Positions 8,586-19,200 of a stretch of DNA of 64,000 nucleotides are shown piece by piece. Within the stretch, counting starts at the first letter, position 1, and every line of letters starts with the position of its first letter. Made by a program: the position numbers and the translations under genes. Below the pieces are notes generated by a model. The model had not been told where the DNA came from. It searched no databases and saw only the letters and a list, made by a program, of their open reading frames with translations. Source of the DNA: an uncultured Pseudoflavonifractor sp. (GTDB taxonomy: Bacteria > Bacillota > Clostridia > Oscillospirales > Oscillospiraceae); contig CANEAY010000008.1 in NCBI GenBank assembly GCA_947425785.1, positions 31,915 to 95,914 of the forward strand, in the 5' to 3' direction.

Positions 8586-8592
8586 CGCTATT

Positions 8593-9480
8593 TTGACTCC
8601 CATCCTCCAAACTGAAAAGCTGAGCCACGTCTACTCCGCCGGTACCCCCTTTGAGCACCGGGCCCTGGTAGACGTGGATCTGTGCGCCTATCCGGGGGAA
8701 TATCTGGGGATCATCGGCCACACCGGCTCCGGCAAATCCACCCTCATCCAGCACCTCAACGGCCTTTTGAAGCCCACCTCCGGCAGGGTACTGGTGGAGG
8801 GAAAGGACATCTGGGCGAGCAAGGAGGCCACCCGCCAGGCCCGGTTCCGGGTGGGCCTGGTGTTCCAGTACCCGGAGTACCAGCTTTTCGAGGAGACAGT
8901 CTATAAGGACATCTCCTTCGGCCCCAAGAATATGGGCCTGGACGAGGCGGAGATCGACCGCCGGGTGCGGGAATCCGCCGCCTTTGTGGGCCTTCCCGAC
9001 AGCGTGCTGGAGCAGTCCCCCTTCGAGCTGTCCGGGGGCCAGAAGCGGCGGGTAGCCATCGCCGGAGTCATCGCCATGGAGCCTGCCGTCCTCATTCTGG
9101 ACGAGCCCACCGCCGGTCTTGACCCCGTGGGCGTGGAGCAGATATTGTCCAACATCCACGACTACCACACCGCCAAAAACGCCACCATCATCGTGGTCTC
9201 CCACTCCATGGAGGAGATGGCCCGCACCGCCCACCGGCTGGTGGTCATCAACGACGGCCGCATCCCCTTCGACGGTGCCCCCCGGGAGGTCTTTGCCCAC
9301 GGAGAGGAGCTGGAGTCCATGGGCCTGGGCGTGCCCCGGATGACCCGGGTGTTCCACCGCCTGAAGGCCCTGGGTGCCGGCGTAGACCCCTCGGTCTACA
9401 CCGTGGCCCAGGCCAAGGAGGCCATTCTGGCCGCTCTGAAAGCCAAGGGGACTTCCTCTGACGAAGGGGGGGCGGTCTGA
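8593..9480 (+). CDS. ecfA2: ECF transporter ATPase EcfA2
   Basis: The second ABC ATPase of the ECF module, 295 residues. Motifs are GHTGSGKST (about 43-51), LSGGQKRR (about 145) and DEPTAGLDP (about 169). No ATG fits the start; TTG 8593 gives a product beginning (M)TPILQTEKL, with AGAAGGA about 12 bases upstream inside the end of ecfA1. The start is therefore less certain than the identity. The stop overlaps the ecfT ATG by one base (TGATG), suggesting translational coupling and balanced complex assembly. Confidence 0.94.
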   Translation: MTPILQTEKLSHVYSAGTPFEHRALVDVDLCAYPGEYLGIIGHTGSGKSTLIQHLNGLLKPTSGRVLVEGKDIWASKEATRQARFRVGLVFQYPEYQLFEETVYKDISFGPKNMGLDEAEIDRRVRESAAFVGLPDSVLEQSPFELSGGQKRRVAIAGVIAMEPAVLILDEPTAGLDPVGVEQILSNIHDYHTAKNATIIVVSHSMEEMARTAHRLVVINDGRIPFDGAPREVFAHGEELESMGLGVPRMTRVFHRLKALGAGVDPSVYTVAQAKEAILAALKAKGTSSDEGGAV

Positions 9481-10295
9481 TGGCACTGAAAGACATCACC
9501 CTGGGCCAGTATTTCCCCGGCAAGACCCTCCTCCACCGGCTGGATCCCCGCACCAAGATACTGCTGCTGGTCTTCTATATCGTGGCCCTTTTCATGGCGA
9601 AAAACGCCCTGGGCTACGGCCTTTTGGCCCTGACTTTGGTGGGCGCCGTTCTCGTCTCCAGGGTAGGCTTCAAAGCGGTGCTCCGGGGCATGAAGCCAGT
9701 GTTCTTCATCGTCGTTTTCACCGCGGTGCTGAACCTTCTCTATACCCCCGGCCAGGGGGAGCCCCTCATCGCCTTCTGGGTCATCAAAATTTACTGGGAG
9801 GGCATCCGCACCGCCTTCTTCATGGTGCTGCGCATCATGCTCCTCATCTCCTGCACCTTCCTTTTGACCTACACCACCTCCCCCATCCTCCTCACCGACG
9901 CGCTGGAGGACTTGCTGGGGCTCCTGAAAAAGCTCCGCCTCCCCGTCCACGAGCTGGCCATGATGATGTCCATCGCCCTGCGGTTTATCCCCACTCTCAT
10001 TGAGGAGACCGACAAGATCATGTCCGCCCAGAAGGCCCGGGGGGCCGACTTCGAGACAGGGAACCTCCTCCACCGGGCCCAGGCCCTTATCCCGTTGCTG
10101 GTGCCCCTCTTTATCTCCGCCTTCCGCCGGGCCGACGAGCTGGCGGTGGCCATGGAGTGCCGCTGCTACCACGGCGGCGAGGGCCGCACCCGGATGCGCC
10201 AGCTCAAATACGCGGGCCGGGACTACATTGCCCTCCTGCTGGGCCTTGCCCTCTGCGTGGCCGTGTGGTGCTCCAACCTGCTGGGCGTCTTTTAA
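9480..10295 (+). CDS. ecfT: ECF transporter transmembrane component EcfT
   Basis: A 271-residue integral membrane protein that couples the EcfA1A2 ATPases to substrate-binding S subunits. It has about five or six hydrophobic segments. The two cytoplasmic coupling-helix motifs contain Ala-Arg-Gly-type signatures, seen as QKARGADF (about 183-190) and ELAVAMECRCY (about 220-230). It begins on the last base of the ecfA2 stop. Group II ECF modules serve several S-components; only RibU is seen in this window. Confidence 0.94.
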   Translation: MALKDITLGQYFPGKTLLHRLDPRTKILLLVFYIVALFMAKNALGYGLLALTLVGAVLVSRVGFKAVLRGMKPVFFIVVFTAVLNLLYTPGQGEPLIAFWVIKIYWEGIRTAFFMVLRIMLLISCTFLLTYTTSPILLTDALEDLLGLLKKLRLPVHELAMMMSIALRFIPTLIEETDKIMSAQKARGADFETGNLLHRAQALIPLLVPLFISAFRRADELAVAMECRCYHGGEGRTRMRQLKYAGRDYIALLLGLALCVAVWCSNLLGVF

Positions 10296-10329
10296 TTTTA
10301 AGAAAATCTTTTGATTGGATTCACCATTT

Positions 10330-11100
10330 ATGAGAAATATCGCGTTAAAATTGATGTACGTGGGTACCGCCTACCACGGCTGGCAAATTCAAAATAACGC
10401 TATCACCATCGAGGAAGTGCTGGAAAAGGCGCTGGAGAAGGTGGTGGGCCACCCCGTGAAGTGTACCGGCGCGGGCCGCACCGACGCCGGCGTCCACGCC
10501 AGGGCCTACCTTGCCAACTTCCGCACCACCTCCACCATCCCCTGCGACCGGCTGCCCCTGGCGGTGAACACCCGCCTGCCCAGGGACATCACCGTCACCG
10601 GCGCGGTAGAGGTCTCCGAGGGCTTCAACGCCATCTCCGGCTGTGTGAAGAAGGAGTACACCTACCGCATCTACAACGCCCGGCTCCCCAACGCCTTCGA
10701 GGTGGACAGAGCCTGGTTCTACCCCTACAAGGAGCTGGACGAGCGCGTCATGCAGGCCGCCGCCGACTGCTTTGTGGGCACCCATGATTTTGCCGCCGTG
10801 CGCAGTGTGGGCACCGATGTAAAGTCCACCGTCCGCACGGTCTACTGGTTCGATATCCAGCGGCAGGGCCGCATCTTAAGCTGCCGGGTCTGTGCCAACG
10901 GCTTTCTCTACAACATGGTCAGGGCCATGGTGGGCACCGTGGTCTACGCCGCCGAGGGCAAATTCCCCCCGGAGGCAGTGGCCGACATCCTGGAGGGAAA
11001 GTGCCGCACCGACGCCGGCCCCACCGCCCCGCCGGGGGGCCTGTACATGACCCGGCTGTGGTATGACGAGCCTGGTCTGAACGAGGGGGCGCTGGAATAG
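10330..11100 (+). CDS. truA: tRNA pseudouridine(38-40) synthase TruA
   Basis: A 256-residue enzyme that makes pseudouridine at tRNA positions 38-40. The catalytic aspartate lies in GRTDAGVHA (about 49-57), the family signature, and YHGWQIQ near the start is also conserved. The ATG at 10330 gives the usual N-terminus MRNIALKLMYVGT; an in-frame TTG at 10315 would add five residues with no clear benefit. truA after ecfA1A2T is a common Firmicute arrangement, which supports both calls. It ends one base before the DUF5711 gene. Confidence 0.96.
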   Translation: MRNIALKLMYVGTAYHGWQIQNNAITIEEVLEKALEKVVGHPVKCTGAGRTDAGVHARAYLANFRTTSTIPCDRLPLAVNTRLPRDITVTGAVEVSEGFNAISGCVKKEYTYRIYNARLPNAFEVDRAWFYPYKELDERVMQAAADCFVGTHDFAAVRSVGTDVKSTVRTVYWFDIQRQGRILSCRVCANGFLYNMVRAMVGTVVYAAEGKFPPEAVADILEGKCRTDAGPTAPPGGLYMTRLWYDEPGLNEGALE

Positions 11101-11101
11101 A

Positions 11102-12274
11102 ATGGACGAGAATCAGGACAAGAAGAAAAATCCCCTCCTGCGCCTTCTGGCCTGCCTAGTCACGGCGGCCCTCCTGCTCACCGCCGTGTTCCTGCTGATG
11201 AACTGGCGGAAGCTGAACTTTGACTTCATCCGCCGCTATTTCACTTACCGTGCCCTGGAGCGCAACGCCAGCGGCCAGGTGGAGTCCTTCTCCTATAACG
11301 GCGGCGCCAGCAGCGCCTTCGCCCAGCTGGGGGACGACCTGTTGGTCTGTTCCGGCAGCGGCATCTGGCTCTACGCTCCCACCGGCGGCGCTTACCTGGA
11401 AGATGCCTGTGCCCTGGCCCGCCCGGTGATCCACACCGCCGGCACCACCGCCCTCATCTACGATGCCGGAGGCACCGACCTCTACGTTTACCGGGACAGA
11501 GAGCAGGTCTTCTCCCTCACCACCGAGGTCAACCGTGCCATCCTCTCCGCCAGCCTTTCCGCCCAGGGCCAGCTCACCGTGGTGACCCAGGCCAGCGGCC
11601 TCAAGGGCGTAGCCACGGTGTACAGTACCTCCTTCCAGCCCCTGTGGAGCGTGAACCTCTCCTCCCGTTTTATCACCGATGCCATTCTCTCCCCCGACGG
11701 CTCCACCCTGGCCCTGGCCACCGCTGGGCAGACCGGGGGCATCTATGACAGTCAGATCTCCTTCTACTCCTCCGACCGCGCCTCTGCCGAGGGGCAGACC
11801 CCCGACGCCGTGTGCTCCCTGGGCAACAACACCATCCTGGCCCTGGACTGGCACGACCACACCCTCCGGGTGCTGGGAGAGGACTCTTTAGACCTGGTCT
11901 CCAAGGGAGGGGAGCTTATCGCCTCCTACCCCTATGGCGGCCGGTATTTGAAGGGTTTTTCCCTCTCGGGCAGCGGCTTCAGCTCCCTTCTGCTGGGCCG
12001 CTACCGGGCGGGCACCGATGCCCAGCTGGTCACCGTGGACGACCAGGGAACTGAACTGGCCTCTGTCCCTCTGGATCAGCAAGTCCTCTCCCTCTCCTCC
12101 TCCGGGCGGTACACCTCCCTGCTGACCCCCGACGGACTTTCCATCTACACACAGGAGCTGGAGCCCTATCACGACATGGCCGCCACCCAGGGCGTGCGTA
12201 AGCTCCTCCAGCGGGAGGACGGCTCGGTGTTCCTCATCTCCGCCGAGACCGCCCGCCTCTATCTCCCCGATTAA
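11102..12274 (+). CDS. DUF5711-family membrane-anchored beta-propeller-like protein
   Basis: A 390-residue protein of unknown function. A charged start (MDENQDKKKNPLL) precedes one transmembrane segment at about residues 15-32. The rest should be outside the membrane and contains repeated four-strand patterns typical of a beta-propeller, for example ITDAILSPDGSTLALATAG. It resembles the Clostridia family DUF5711. It begins one base after truA stops and is followed 18 bases later by a CvpA gene. Its place in the operon suggests an envelope role, but this is only inference. Confidence 0.75.
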   Translation: MDENQDKKKNPLLRLLACLVTAALLLTAVFLLMNWRKLNFDFIRRYFTYRALERNASGQVESFSYNGGASSAFAQLGDDLLVCSGSGIWLYAPTGGAYLEDACALARPVIHTAGTTALIYDAGGTDLYVYRDREQVFSLTTEVNRAILSASLSAQGQLTVVTQASGLKGVATVYSTSFQPLWSVNLSSRFITDAILSPDGSTLALATAGQTGGIYDSQISFYSSDRASAEGQTPDAVCSLGNNTILALDWHDHTLRVLGEDSLDLVSKGGELIASYPYGGRYLKGFSLSGSGFSSLLLGRYRAGTDAQLVTVDDQGTELASVPLDQQVLSLSSSGRYTSLLTPDGLSIYTQELEPYHDMAATQGVRKLLQREDGSVFLISAETARLYLPD

Positions 12275-12292
12275 AAAGGAAGGTTTTGCATT

Positions 12293-12991
12293 ATGCCGAT
12301 CATTTTGGACATTCTTGTCATAGCGGTGCTTGTGCTCTTCATCGTCCTGGGGGCCCACCGGGGCTTCATCCTCACTCTTTGCTCCCTGGTGGCCGTTATC
12401 GTGGCCCTGGTGGGGGCCAATCTGGTGGCCGACGCCCTGGCCCCCAAGGTGGCCGACATTATCCAGCCCCGGCTGGAGCAGTCCATTCAGGAGAGCCTGG
12501 AGCAAAAGGCCCTGGAGGTCAGCGCCACCGACGGCCTGGGTGTGACCGAAGCCCTGGCCGCCCTGCGGGAAAAGGGCGGGCTTTATGAGTGGGCCGCCGA
12601 AAGCCTGGAGGATGCGCTGAAGTCCTCTCCCGATATCTCGGAGTCCATTGCCCATCAGGCCGCGGCAGCTGCCGCGGCAGTGGCGGAGCAGGTGGCCCGG
12701 GGCGTCCTCTTCTCCATCGCCTTCCTCCTGCTCCTGGTGGTGTGGTTCTTTGTCAGCCACGCCCTGGATCTGGTGGCAAAGCTCCCCGGTCTCAGCGCCC
12801 TGAACCAGACCCTGGGCGGCGTGCTGGGCTTCATAAAGGGCCTTCTCATCCTGTGGCTGCTCGCCTGGGTGCTGGGGCCCCTCACCGGCGTTCTCTCCAC
12901 CGAGACCGTAGCCCAGACCCATCTGCTCCTCTTCCTTGCCCAGCATGGCCCCATGGAGCTGCTGAAGCTGGGCGCCTCTCTCACCGCCTGA
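12293..12991 (+). CDS. CvpA-family membrane protein
   Basis: A 232-residue protein with an N-terminal hydrophobic region (about 3-45) and two more segments near 140-165 and 175-200, matching CvpA. The start (PIILDILVIAVLVLFIVLGA) is typical. Members have been linked to colicin V production and to envelope stress resistance; the molecular role is unclear. A long extracytoplasmic or cytoplasmic helical insert of about 90 residues (50-140) is rich in Ala and Glu. It lies in the operon between the DUF5711 gene and pgsA, and its ribosome binding site (AAGGAAGG) is good. Confidence 0.82.
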   Translation: MPIILDILVIAVLVLFIVLGAHRGFILTLCSLVAVIVALVGANLVADALAPKVADIIQPRLEQSIQESLEQKALEVSATDGLGVTEALAALREKGGLYEWAAESLEDALKSSPDISESIAHQAAAAAAAVAEQVARGVLFSIAFLLLLVVWFFVSHALDLVAKLPGLSALNQTLGGVLGFIKGLLILWLLAWVLGPLTGVLSTETVAQTHLLLFLAQHGPMELLKLGASLTA

Positions 12992-13029
12992 AAAAAGAAC
13001 GCCTTCAACCGTCAAAGGTGGTATGACCA

Positions 13030-13560
13030 ATGAATCTCCCCAATACCCTGTCTCTGATCCGGCTGTGCCTGGTGCCGGTGTTCGTCTGGGCCTATTTCCT
13101 GCCCCAGCCAAACGCCCACCTGCTGGCGGCCATCATCTATGCCGCCGCCTTCGTCACCGACATTGCCGACGGCTATATCGCCCGCCGCTTTGACCTGGTG
13201 ACCAAGCTGGGCCGTATCCTGGATCCCCTGGCCGACAAGCTGATGACCCTGGCGGCCATCACCTGCGTCACGGTGGACGGCATCGTCCCCATGTGGGCCG
13301 TTGTGGTCTTTTTCTGCAAGGAGGCCACCATGGGCCTTGGGGGCCTTTACCTCTACCGGCAGATCAAAGATATGCCCCCCTCCAACTGGCTGGGCAAGGC
13401 GTCCACCGGCGTCTTTTTCGTGGTGCTGGCCATCCTGGTGCTCTTCCCTGTTCCCCGGCCCTGGGCCACGGCGCTCATCACTTTGGCTCTGGCTTTGGCG
13501 GTGGCCGCCCTGCTGCGCTATGCCGCCCAATGCTTCCATTTGGTGAAAGAAACCCCTTGA
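13030..13560 (+). CDS. pgsA: CDP-diacylglycerol-glycerol-3-phosphate 3-phosphatidyltransferase
   Basis: A 176-residue membrane enzyme that makes phosphatidylglycerol phosphate, the first committed step to phosphatidylglycerol and cardiolipin. The CDP-alcohol phosphotransferase motif is complete: DGYIARR at about 46-52, then G and two aspartates in GRILDPLADK. Several transmembrane helices follow. A cardiolipin synthase at 43404 uses its downstream product. It is the last gene of the operon from 6854; no clear terminator follows, but a hairpin-rich gap does. Confidence 0.93.
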   Translation: MNLPNTLSLIRLCLVPVFVWAYFLPQPNAHLLAAIIYAAAFVTDIADGYIARRFDLVTKLGRILDPLADKLMTLAAITCVTVDGIVPMWAVVVFFCKEATMGLGGLYLYRQIKDMPPSNWLGKASTGVFFVVLAILVLFPVPRPWATALITLALALAVAALLRYAAQCFHLVKETP

Positions 13561-13624
13561 TTACCATAGAAAAATCCTGCCGTCTTCATACGCAGTTCAT
13601 AATTTCGAAGTAGAATAGCTTGCT

Positions 13625-13667
13625 CAAGGGGACTGTCCCCTTGTCCCACCGGAAGAAAAACCTCCGG
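13625..13667. repeat. Paired small hairpins between pgsA and the ClpE-like gene
   Basis: CAAGGGGA-CTG-TCCCCTTG (13625-13643) is a perfect 8-base dyad, followed by CCGGA...TCCGG (13649-13667). There is no T run after either. This may be a dispersed intergenic repeat or part of the ClpE leader. Confidence 0.45.
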
Positions 13668-13689
13668 CTCAAAAGGAGTTGACCAAATC

Positions 13690-16242
13690 ATGCAGCCTAC
13701 ACTTTGTGCAAAATGTCATAAGAATGTGGCCGTCGTCTTCGTCCAGCGCATCGAGAATGGCGAGAACAAGACCGAGGGCCTTTGCCTCAGCTGCGCCAAG
13801 GAAATGGGCATCAACGCCATGGATCCCAACCTTCTGAAGCAGATGGGCCTCAGTGAGGATGATGTGCAGAACCTCACCGAAGAGATGATGTCCGCCATGG
13901 GCGGGGATGGGGTTCTCTCTTCCGAGGGCGAGGACAGCGACAGCGAGGAGGACGAGGGCAAGACCGCCACATTCCCCTTCCTCAACAAGCTCTTCGGCGG
14001 CGCCTCTGGCTCTGCCGCCACGCCTCCCGATCCCTCCTCCCCCGAAAAGGAGAGCGATACGTCCAAGGGCGGCAAGGAGGAAAAATCCACCAAGGGCAAG
14101 GACGCCAAGCGGAAGTTCCTGGAGAACTACTGCATCTCCCTGACCAACAAGGCCGCCGATGGCAAGCTGGACAACATCATCGGCCGGGACGAGGAGATCG
14201 CCCGCACCATTCAAATTTTGAACCGCCGCCAGAAGAACAACCCCTGCCTCATCGGTGAGCCCGGCGTGGGCAAGACCGCCATCGCCGAGGGCCTGGCCCT
14301 GCGCATCCACAACGGGGATGTGCCCTATAAGCTCCAGGGCAAGGAGGTCTACCTTCTGGACTTGACCGCCCTGGTGGCGGGCACCCAGTTCCGGGGCCAG
14401 TTCGAGTCCCGGATGAAGGGCCTCATCGACGAGGTAAAGAAGCTGGGCAACATCATCCTGGTCATCGACGAGGTACATAACATCGTAGGCGCCGGCGACG
14501 CCGAGGGCAGCATGAACGCCGCCAATATCCTCAAGCCCGCCCTCTCCCGGGGCGAGATCCAGGTCATCGGCGCCACCACCCTCACCGAGTACCGCAAGTA
14601 CATCGAGAAGGACTCCGCCCTGGAGCGGCGCTTCCAGCCCGTCATGGTGGATGAGCCCTCCATCGAGGACGCGGTGAAGATCCTCCAGGGCATCGCCCCC
14701 TACTACGAGAAGTACCACTTCGTCTCCATCTCCCCCGCCATCTGCCGCTCCGCCGTCACCATGTCGGAGCGCTACATCACCGACCGCTACCTCCCCGACA
14801 AGGCCATCAACCTCATTGACGAGGCCTGCTCCGATGTGAACCTCCACAACAAGGCCCTGGCCCGGGAGGCCCAGCTGAAAAAGGAGCTGGAGGGGCTGGC
14901 CGCCCAGCGGGAGAGCCTGATGAACGCCAACAACAACCGCGACCTGAAAAAGCAGAACGACCTGAAGGCCAACGAGGCCCGCCAGGCGGAGATACGCCGG
15001 AAACTGTCCTCCCTGGCCGGAGAGCACGCCGCCCTGGCCATCGACCCCGCCCAGGCCCCCGGCCTGAAGGACAACGAGCGGGAGCAGGCCGGCCTCAACG
15101 CCGAGCTGGAGCGCCTCACCGAGGAGCGCACCAGGCTGATCTCCCAGGAACAGCCCGAGCAGGATTTCGAGCAGCTGGCCCAGATCAAGAGCCGGGAAAT
15201 GCAGCTCCAGGCAGAGCTTTCCAAGCTGGAGGCCATGTCCGCCCCACCCCTGACGGTGGAGCATCTGGCCCGGGTCATCGAGCTGTGGACGAAGATCCCC
15301 GCCTCCCAGATCCAGGAGCAGGAGTACGAGCGGCTGGCCCACCTCCAGGATCGGCTCAAGGAGCATATCATCGGCCAGGATCAGGCCGTCAACGAGGTCT
15401 CCGCCGCCGTCCGCCGGGGCCGTGTGGGCATCGCCTCCAAGCGTAAACCCGTCTCCTTTATCTTTGTCGGCTCCACCGGCGTGGGCAAGACCGAGCTGGT
15501 GAAGCGGCTGGCCCAGGATATGTTCAACTCCCCCGAGTCCCTCATCCGGCTGGATATGTCGGAGTTCATGGAGAAGTTCTCCGTCTCCCGGATCATCGGC
15601 TCCCCCCCGGGCTATGTGGGCTATGACGAGGCGGGCCAGCTCACCGAGAAGGTGCGGCGCAAGCCCTACTGCGTCATCCTCTTCGACGAGATCGAGAAGG
15701 CCCACCCCGACGTGCTGAACATCCTCCTCCAGATCCTGGACGACGGCCACATCACCGACGCCCAGGGCCGCAACGTGAATTTCGAGAACACCGTCATCGT
15801 CATGACCTCCAACGCCGGCTCCACCACCGGCTCCACCGGCTCGGTGGGCTTCGGCCGCAGCGAGACCGAGCAGGGCAAGGCCAAGGCCATGAAGGCCCTG
15901 GAGGGCTTCCTCCGGCCCGAGTTCATCAACCGGGTGGACGAGATCGTCTACTTCAATAAGCTCTCCGAGGACAACTTCAAGGACATCGCCCAGATCATGC
16001 TCAAGGAGCTGTCCCAGAACCTCCAGGACAAGGGCATCACCCTCACCTACAACGACGGCCTGCTGGACTACCTGGTGAAGAAATCCTACTCCCAGACCTA
16101 CGGCGCCCGGAACCTCCGCCGCCAGATCCAGAAGGACTTGGAGGATCCCATCGCCACCAAGATCATCGACAGCTACATGAACCCCATCTCCAAGCTCACT
16201 GTGGCCTCCAATGGCGAGAGCCTAACGGTGGATGCGGAATAA
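13690..16242 (+). CDS. ClpE-like AAA+ unfoldase with N-terminal zinc ribbon
   Basis: An 850-residue HSP100 ATPase that should unfold proteins for ClpP. Instead of the double Clp_N repeat it starts with a four-cysteine zinc ribbon (C6, C9, C32, C35), as in Bacillus ClpE and the N-terminus of McsA. An acidic linker follows. Walker A of D1 is GEPGVGKTA (about 189-197); a coiled-coil middle domain covers about 395-520; Walker A of D2 is GSTGVGKTE (about 594-602). SVGFGRSE in D2 matches the ClpP-docking loop (VGF type). No CtsR, McsB or CIRCE element accompanies it. Naming as clpE is by architecture. Confidence 0.88.
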   Translation: MQPTLCAKCHKNVAVVFVQRIENGENKTEGLCLSCAKEMGINAMDPNLLKQMGLSEDDVQNLTEEMMSAMGGDGVLSSEGEDSDSEEDEGKTATFPFLNKLFGGASGSAATPPDPSSPEKESDTSKGGKEEKSTKGKDAKRKFLENYCISLTNKAADGKLDNIIGRDEEIARTIQILNRRQKNNPCLIGEPGVGKTAIAEGLALRIHNGDVPYKLQGKEVYLLDLTALVAGTQFRGQFESRMKGLIDEVKKLGNIILVIDEVHNIVGAGDAEGSMNAANILKPALSRGEIQVIGATTLTEYRKYIEKDSALERRFQPVMVDEPSIEDAVKILQGIAPYYEKYHFVSISPAICRSAVTMSERYITDRYLPDKAINLIDEACSDVNLHNKALAREAQLKKELEGLAAQRESLMNANNNRDLKKQNDLKANEARQAEIRRKLSSLAGEHAALAIDPAQAPGLKDNEREQAGLNAELERLTEERTRLISQEQPEQDFEQLAQIKSREMQLQAELSKLEAMSAPPLTVEHLARVIELWTKIPASQIQEQEYERLAHLQDRLKEHIIGQDQAVNEVSAAVRRGRVGIASKRKPVSFIFVGSTGVGKTELVKRLAQDMFNSPESLIRLDMSEFMEKFSVSRIIGSPPGYVGYDEAGQLTEKVRRKPYCVILFDEIEKAHPDVLNILLQILDDGHITDAQGRNVNFENTVIVMTSNAGSTTGSTGSVGFGRSETEQGKAKAMKALEGFLRPEFINRVDEIVYFNKLSEDNFKDIAQIMLKELSQNLQDKGITLTYNDGLLDYLVKKSYSQTYGARNLRRQIQKDLEDPIATKIIDSYMNPISKLTVASNGESLTVDAE

Positions 16243-16255
16243 GCTTCAAAAAGCA

Positions 16256-16293
16256 TAAAAACATCCCGGAGCCAAATGGCTCCGGGATATTTT
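16256..16293. terminator. Bidirectional terminator between the ClpE-like gene and the M56 sensor gene
   Basis: ATCCCGGAGCC pairs with GGCTCCGGGAT (loop AAAT), with A and T runs on the two sides. The genes converge here. Confidence 0.85.
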
Positions 16294-16299
16294 TATCTG

Positions 16300-19200
16300 T
16301 CAGCCCTCATCCACCGGGTGAACGCGCGCAAGACCGATATTTTCTTCGGTATACTCCAACCATTCATCGGCCGCCTTCCATTCCTCCAAGTTCAGCGTGC
16401 GGTAACCCACGGGATGCCCGTACACCTGGCCGCCCCGGTAAGAAAGGATGATACTGCCCAGCACATACTCATCGCCGCCCCGCTCCAGCCACAGCACCAC
16501 CTCGGGGATGGTGTCGCCATCCATGTCCTGTTCTGCAAAGCGGTATACCTTCACAGCCGCGCCGTCGCTGTCGGGCAGGGTGTCCACATACTGGTACTCC
16601 CCGGCCTCCACGTTGTAGAAGGCGGTGTCCCCCCGAAGGGTGGAGCGCAGAGCCGCCGTAATGGCGGGGTCACCGGCAATGGTCAGAGCCTCCCGGGTGA
16701 CCGGCCGGAAGTCGTAAGTTCGGTATTCCCTCCCCTCCAGAGGGTCTATGGGCTTCGACGTCTCCCAGGAATCCCCCTCGTAAATGCTGAAGAGGATCCA
16801 GCGCTTCCCCTTCCCCTCCTTCGCAAAGCCGAGGATATCCCCCCGCTTCACCTCATCGCCCTCGTGTACCTGGACGTACTCCAAATGATCGTATTGGCTG
16901 TACCGCCCATCAGGGTGGCGGATGACCACCCTCTGCTCCAAACCGGGGTCGCCCTTCACAAACTCCACCGTCCCCGCCGCCATGCTCTGTACCGTTACCC
17001 CCTCGGGAGAGAGGATCCGCAGCCGGTGCTCAAACACCTCCAAAACCACATCGCTGCCATACTCTATGTAGGGCAACGGCCACAAGTCGCCGCTGGAGCG
17101 GGTGACGGCGGTGAGGTCTAAGTCATCGGCGGTGATGGCCTTCACCTCCTCCATCCGGGCCATGTACCCCCCGTTCTCCTGCTCGGCGGGGGTGGTCATG
17201 TCCTTGTCCCAGAAGGTGGCGGTGTAGGTGATGCCGTCCTTCTCCCCCAAAATCTTTCCGTCCCACTCCCCGGGGTAGCTGTCGATGGTCTCCTGCTGCT
17301 GGGCGGAATCCTCCGCCCACAGAGAGAAGAGATAGCCGTTCCCCGAGAACAGGGCTTTGTCGTAAAAATTCCAGTTGTTGGCCGCCCGCAGCACCACATA
17401 GTTCCCCTCCAGGCTCTCGGGCAGGGTGAGAGAAAAGCCCCAGTCCGGGTCGGTGTAGACCCGGGGCGAGGGGATCCGATCCGGGGTCAGGAAGGGCTCA
17501 CCCCCTGCCCAGGCCCCGTTGGAGTCCATGCGGCTGAGCTGCAGATACTCTATGGTATTCCCCAACTGTTCATTGATGTAAAGCCCCACCAGGGTGCCGT
17601 CCTTTGCCTTGAGGACATTGCTCTTGAGAGTGGTGCCGTTCATAAAGCCGGAGTAGAACAGCTCCTCCGAACCCACATGGGTCATGTGATCCACCCCGCC
17701 GGGAATGGAATCCACCGCCCTCAATTCCCGCTTTTCAATGTCCCAGGCGTAAAACCGCTCCTCCCGGCCCTCTCTATCGTCAAATACATCAGACAGGTAC
17801 ACCGTCTGTTCGTCCCCGCTCACGTCGCACCGCCAGATGACCCGTTTCCCTTCGCTCTGGTCGGCGTGGTATTCCTCCACCAGGGCGTCCCCATAGTAAA
17901 AATAGGCGGTATCCAGGGTGTGGTAGAGAAGGAACTCCCGCTCCGGGTCGTAGTAGTCCAGGGTGGGCATGGTGTTTTCTGTCAGGGGCTGGGAGTAGAC
18001 AGGCATCTCTGTGTAGAGGGTATCATTCCCAGACGTCATAGCCCAGGACAGTCGGGTGATCTCCCCGCTTTTCACGGTGACCACCAGGTAGTCGGTACCC
18101 GAGGGCATAGAATCCCGGAAAACGGGCCAGTTCAGCAGACTTCCTACCGCCCTCCGCCATTCCTCCGTTCCCTTCTCCCCGGCGCTCTGATCCTCTCCCC
18201 ACCAGAGCTGGCGGAGCATCAGGTCGTCGGACAGGGGCAGGGTGAAGTCTCCCAGAGGTTTTCCGTGGGGGCCTTCGGTGTCGCTGTACTCCAGCAGGGA
18301 CAGGCCAATGGAGCCGTAGTCCTCCCCCTCGGCGTCCTCCTCCCCGATGGGCCATGTGATATTGACAAGGGGAGAGCAATAGACGCCGTCGGCTAATAGC
18401 TTAGGTACCTCCTGCCGGCAGGCCACCAAGGAACCTAAGGCCAGCGCCAAGACCAAAACACCGCACACCAATGCCCGGCTTTGCTTTCCGGGGCGGAAGA
18501 GCTGGGTGAGCCGGGCCTTCATCTGCTCCGCCCCGCCGCTGAAGCTAGTGGTAAAGGGCGTTCCGGCGCCCTCCCCGGCGGAAGCGAGGAGCAACTCACC
18601 ATAGGAGCGCTTATAGCTATTGTCCCGGCCCTCCACCACAGCGGCGTCACAGCAGGCCTCCACATCCCGGGCGGCGGCACGGAGCATACCCCACACCAGA
18701 GGGTTGAACCAATGGAAGACACAGGCACACAGCACCAGGAGCTTGTAGGCCACGTCCCGGCGCTTTACATGGTACAGCTCGTGACGAAGGGCCGCCGGAG
18801 CCGCCCCCTCCAAAGGCAAAAGTACCAGGGGGCGGAACAGGCCCAGGGTCATGGGGCCGGACACGGCCCCGCTGCAATAGAAGGCCACCCTTCCCTCCAG
18901 CCCCAGCTCCCCGGCGCAGCCCTCCAGCCCGGAGACCGGCCTGGCGGCGGAGAGCAGCCGGAGGCGGAGCAGAAGGTAACGTCCCCCCTGCCACAGCAGG
19001 AGCAGGGCCATGCCCGCCAGCCACACTGCCGCTGCCAAAGCCGTGACAGAGACCACAGGCCGCCGGGAAGGGGTGGTCTGCGCCTCTTCCGGGTCTGCGG
19101 GACGAGACTGTGCCCCGGACTGGGCGGGAACTTGTGCCTGACCTACCCCCGCCGGAGGCTGGCCCGAAAGCTCCTGCTGGCCGGCCGCGCCATTTGGGAC

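Noticed and set aside
13561..13689. CtsR box or CIRCE element before the ClpE-like gene
   Set aside because: Only a single GGTCAA-like half site was found; no heptad repeat and no TTAGCACTC dyad.
13669..15750. 693-codon minus-strand open frame opposite the ClpE-like gene
   Set aside because: Mirror image of a conserved AAA+ gene; Leu/Gly-rich with no domain or ribosome binding site.
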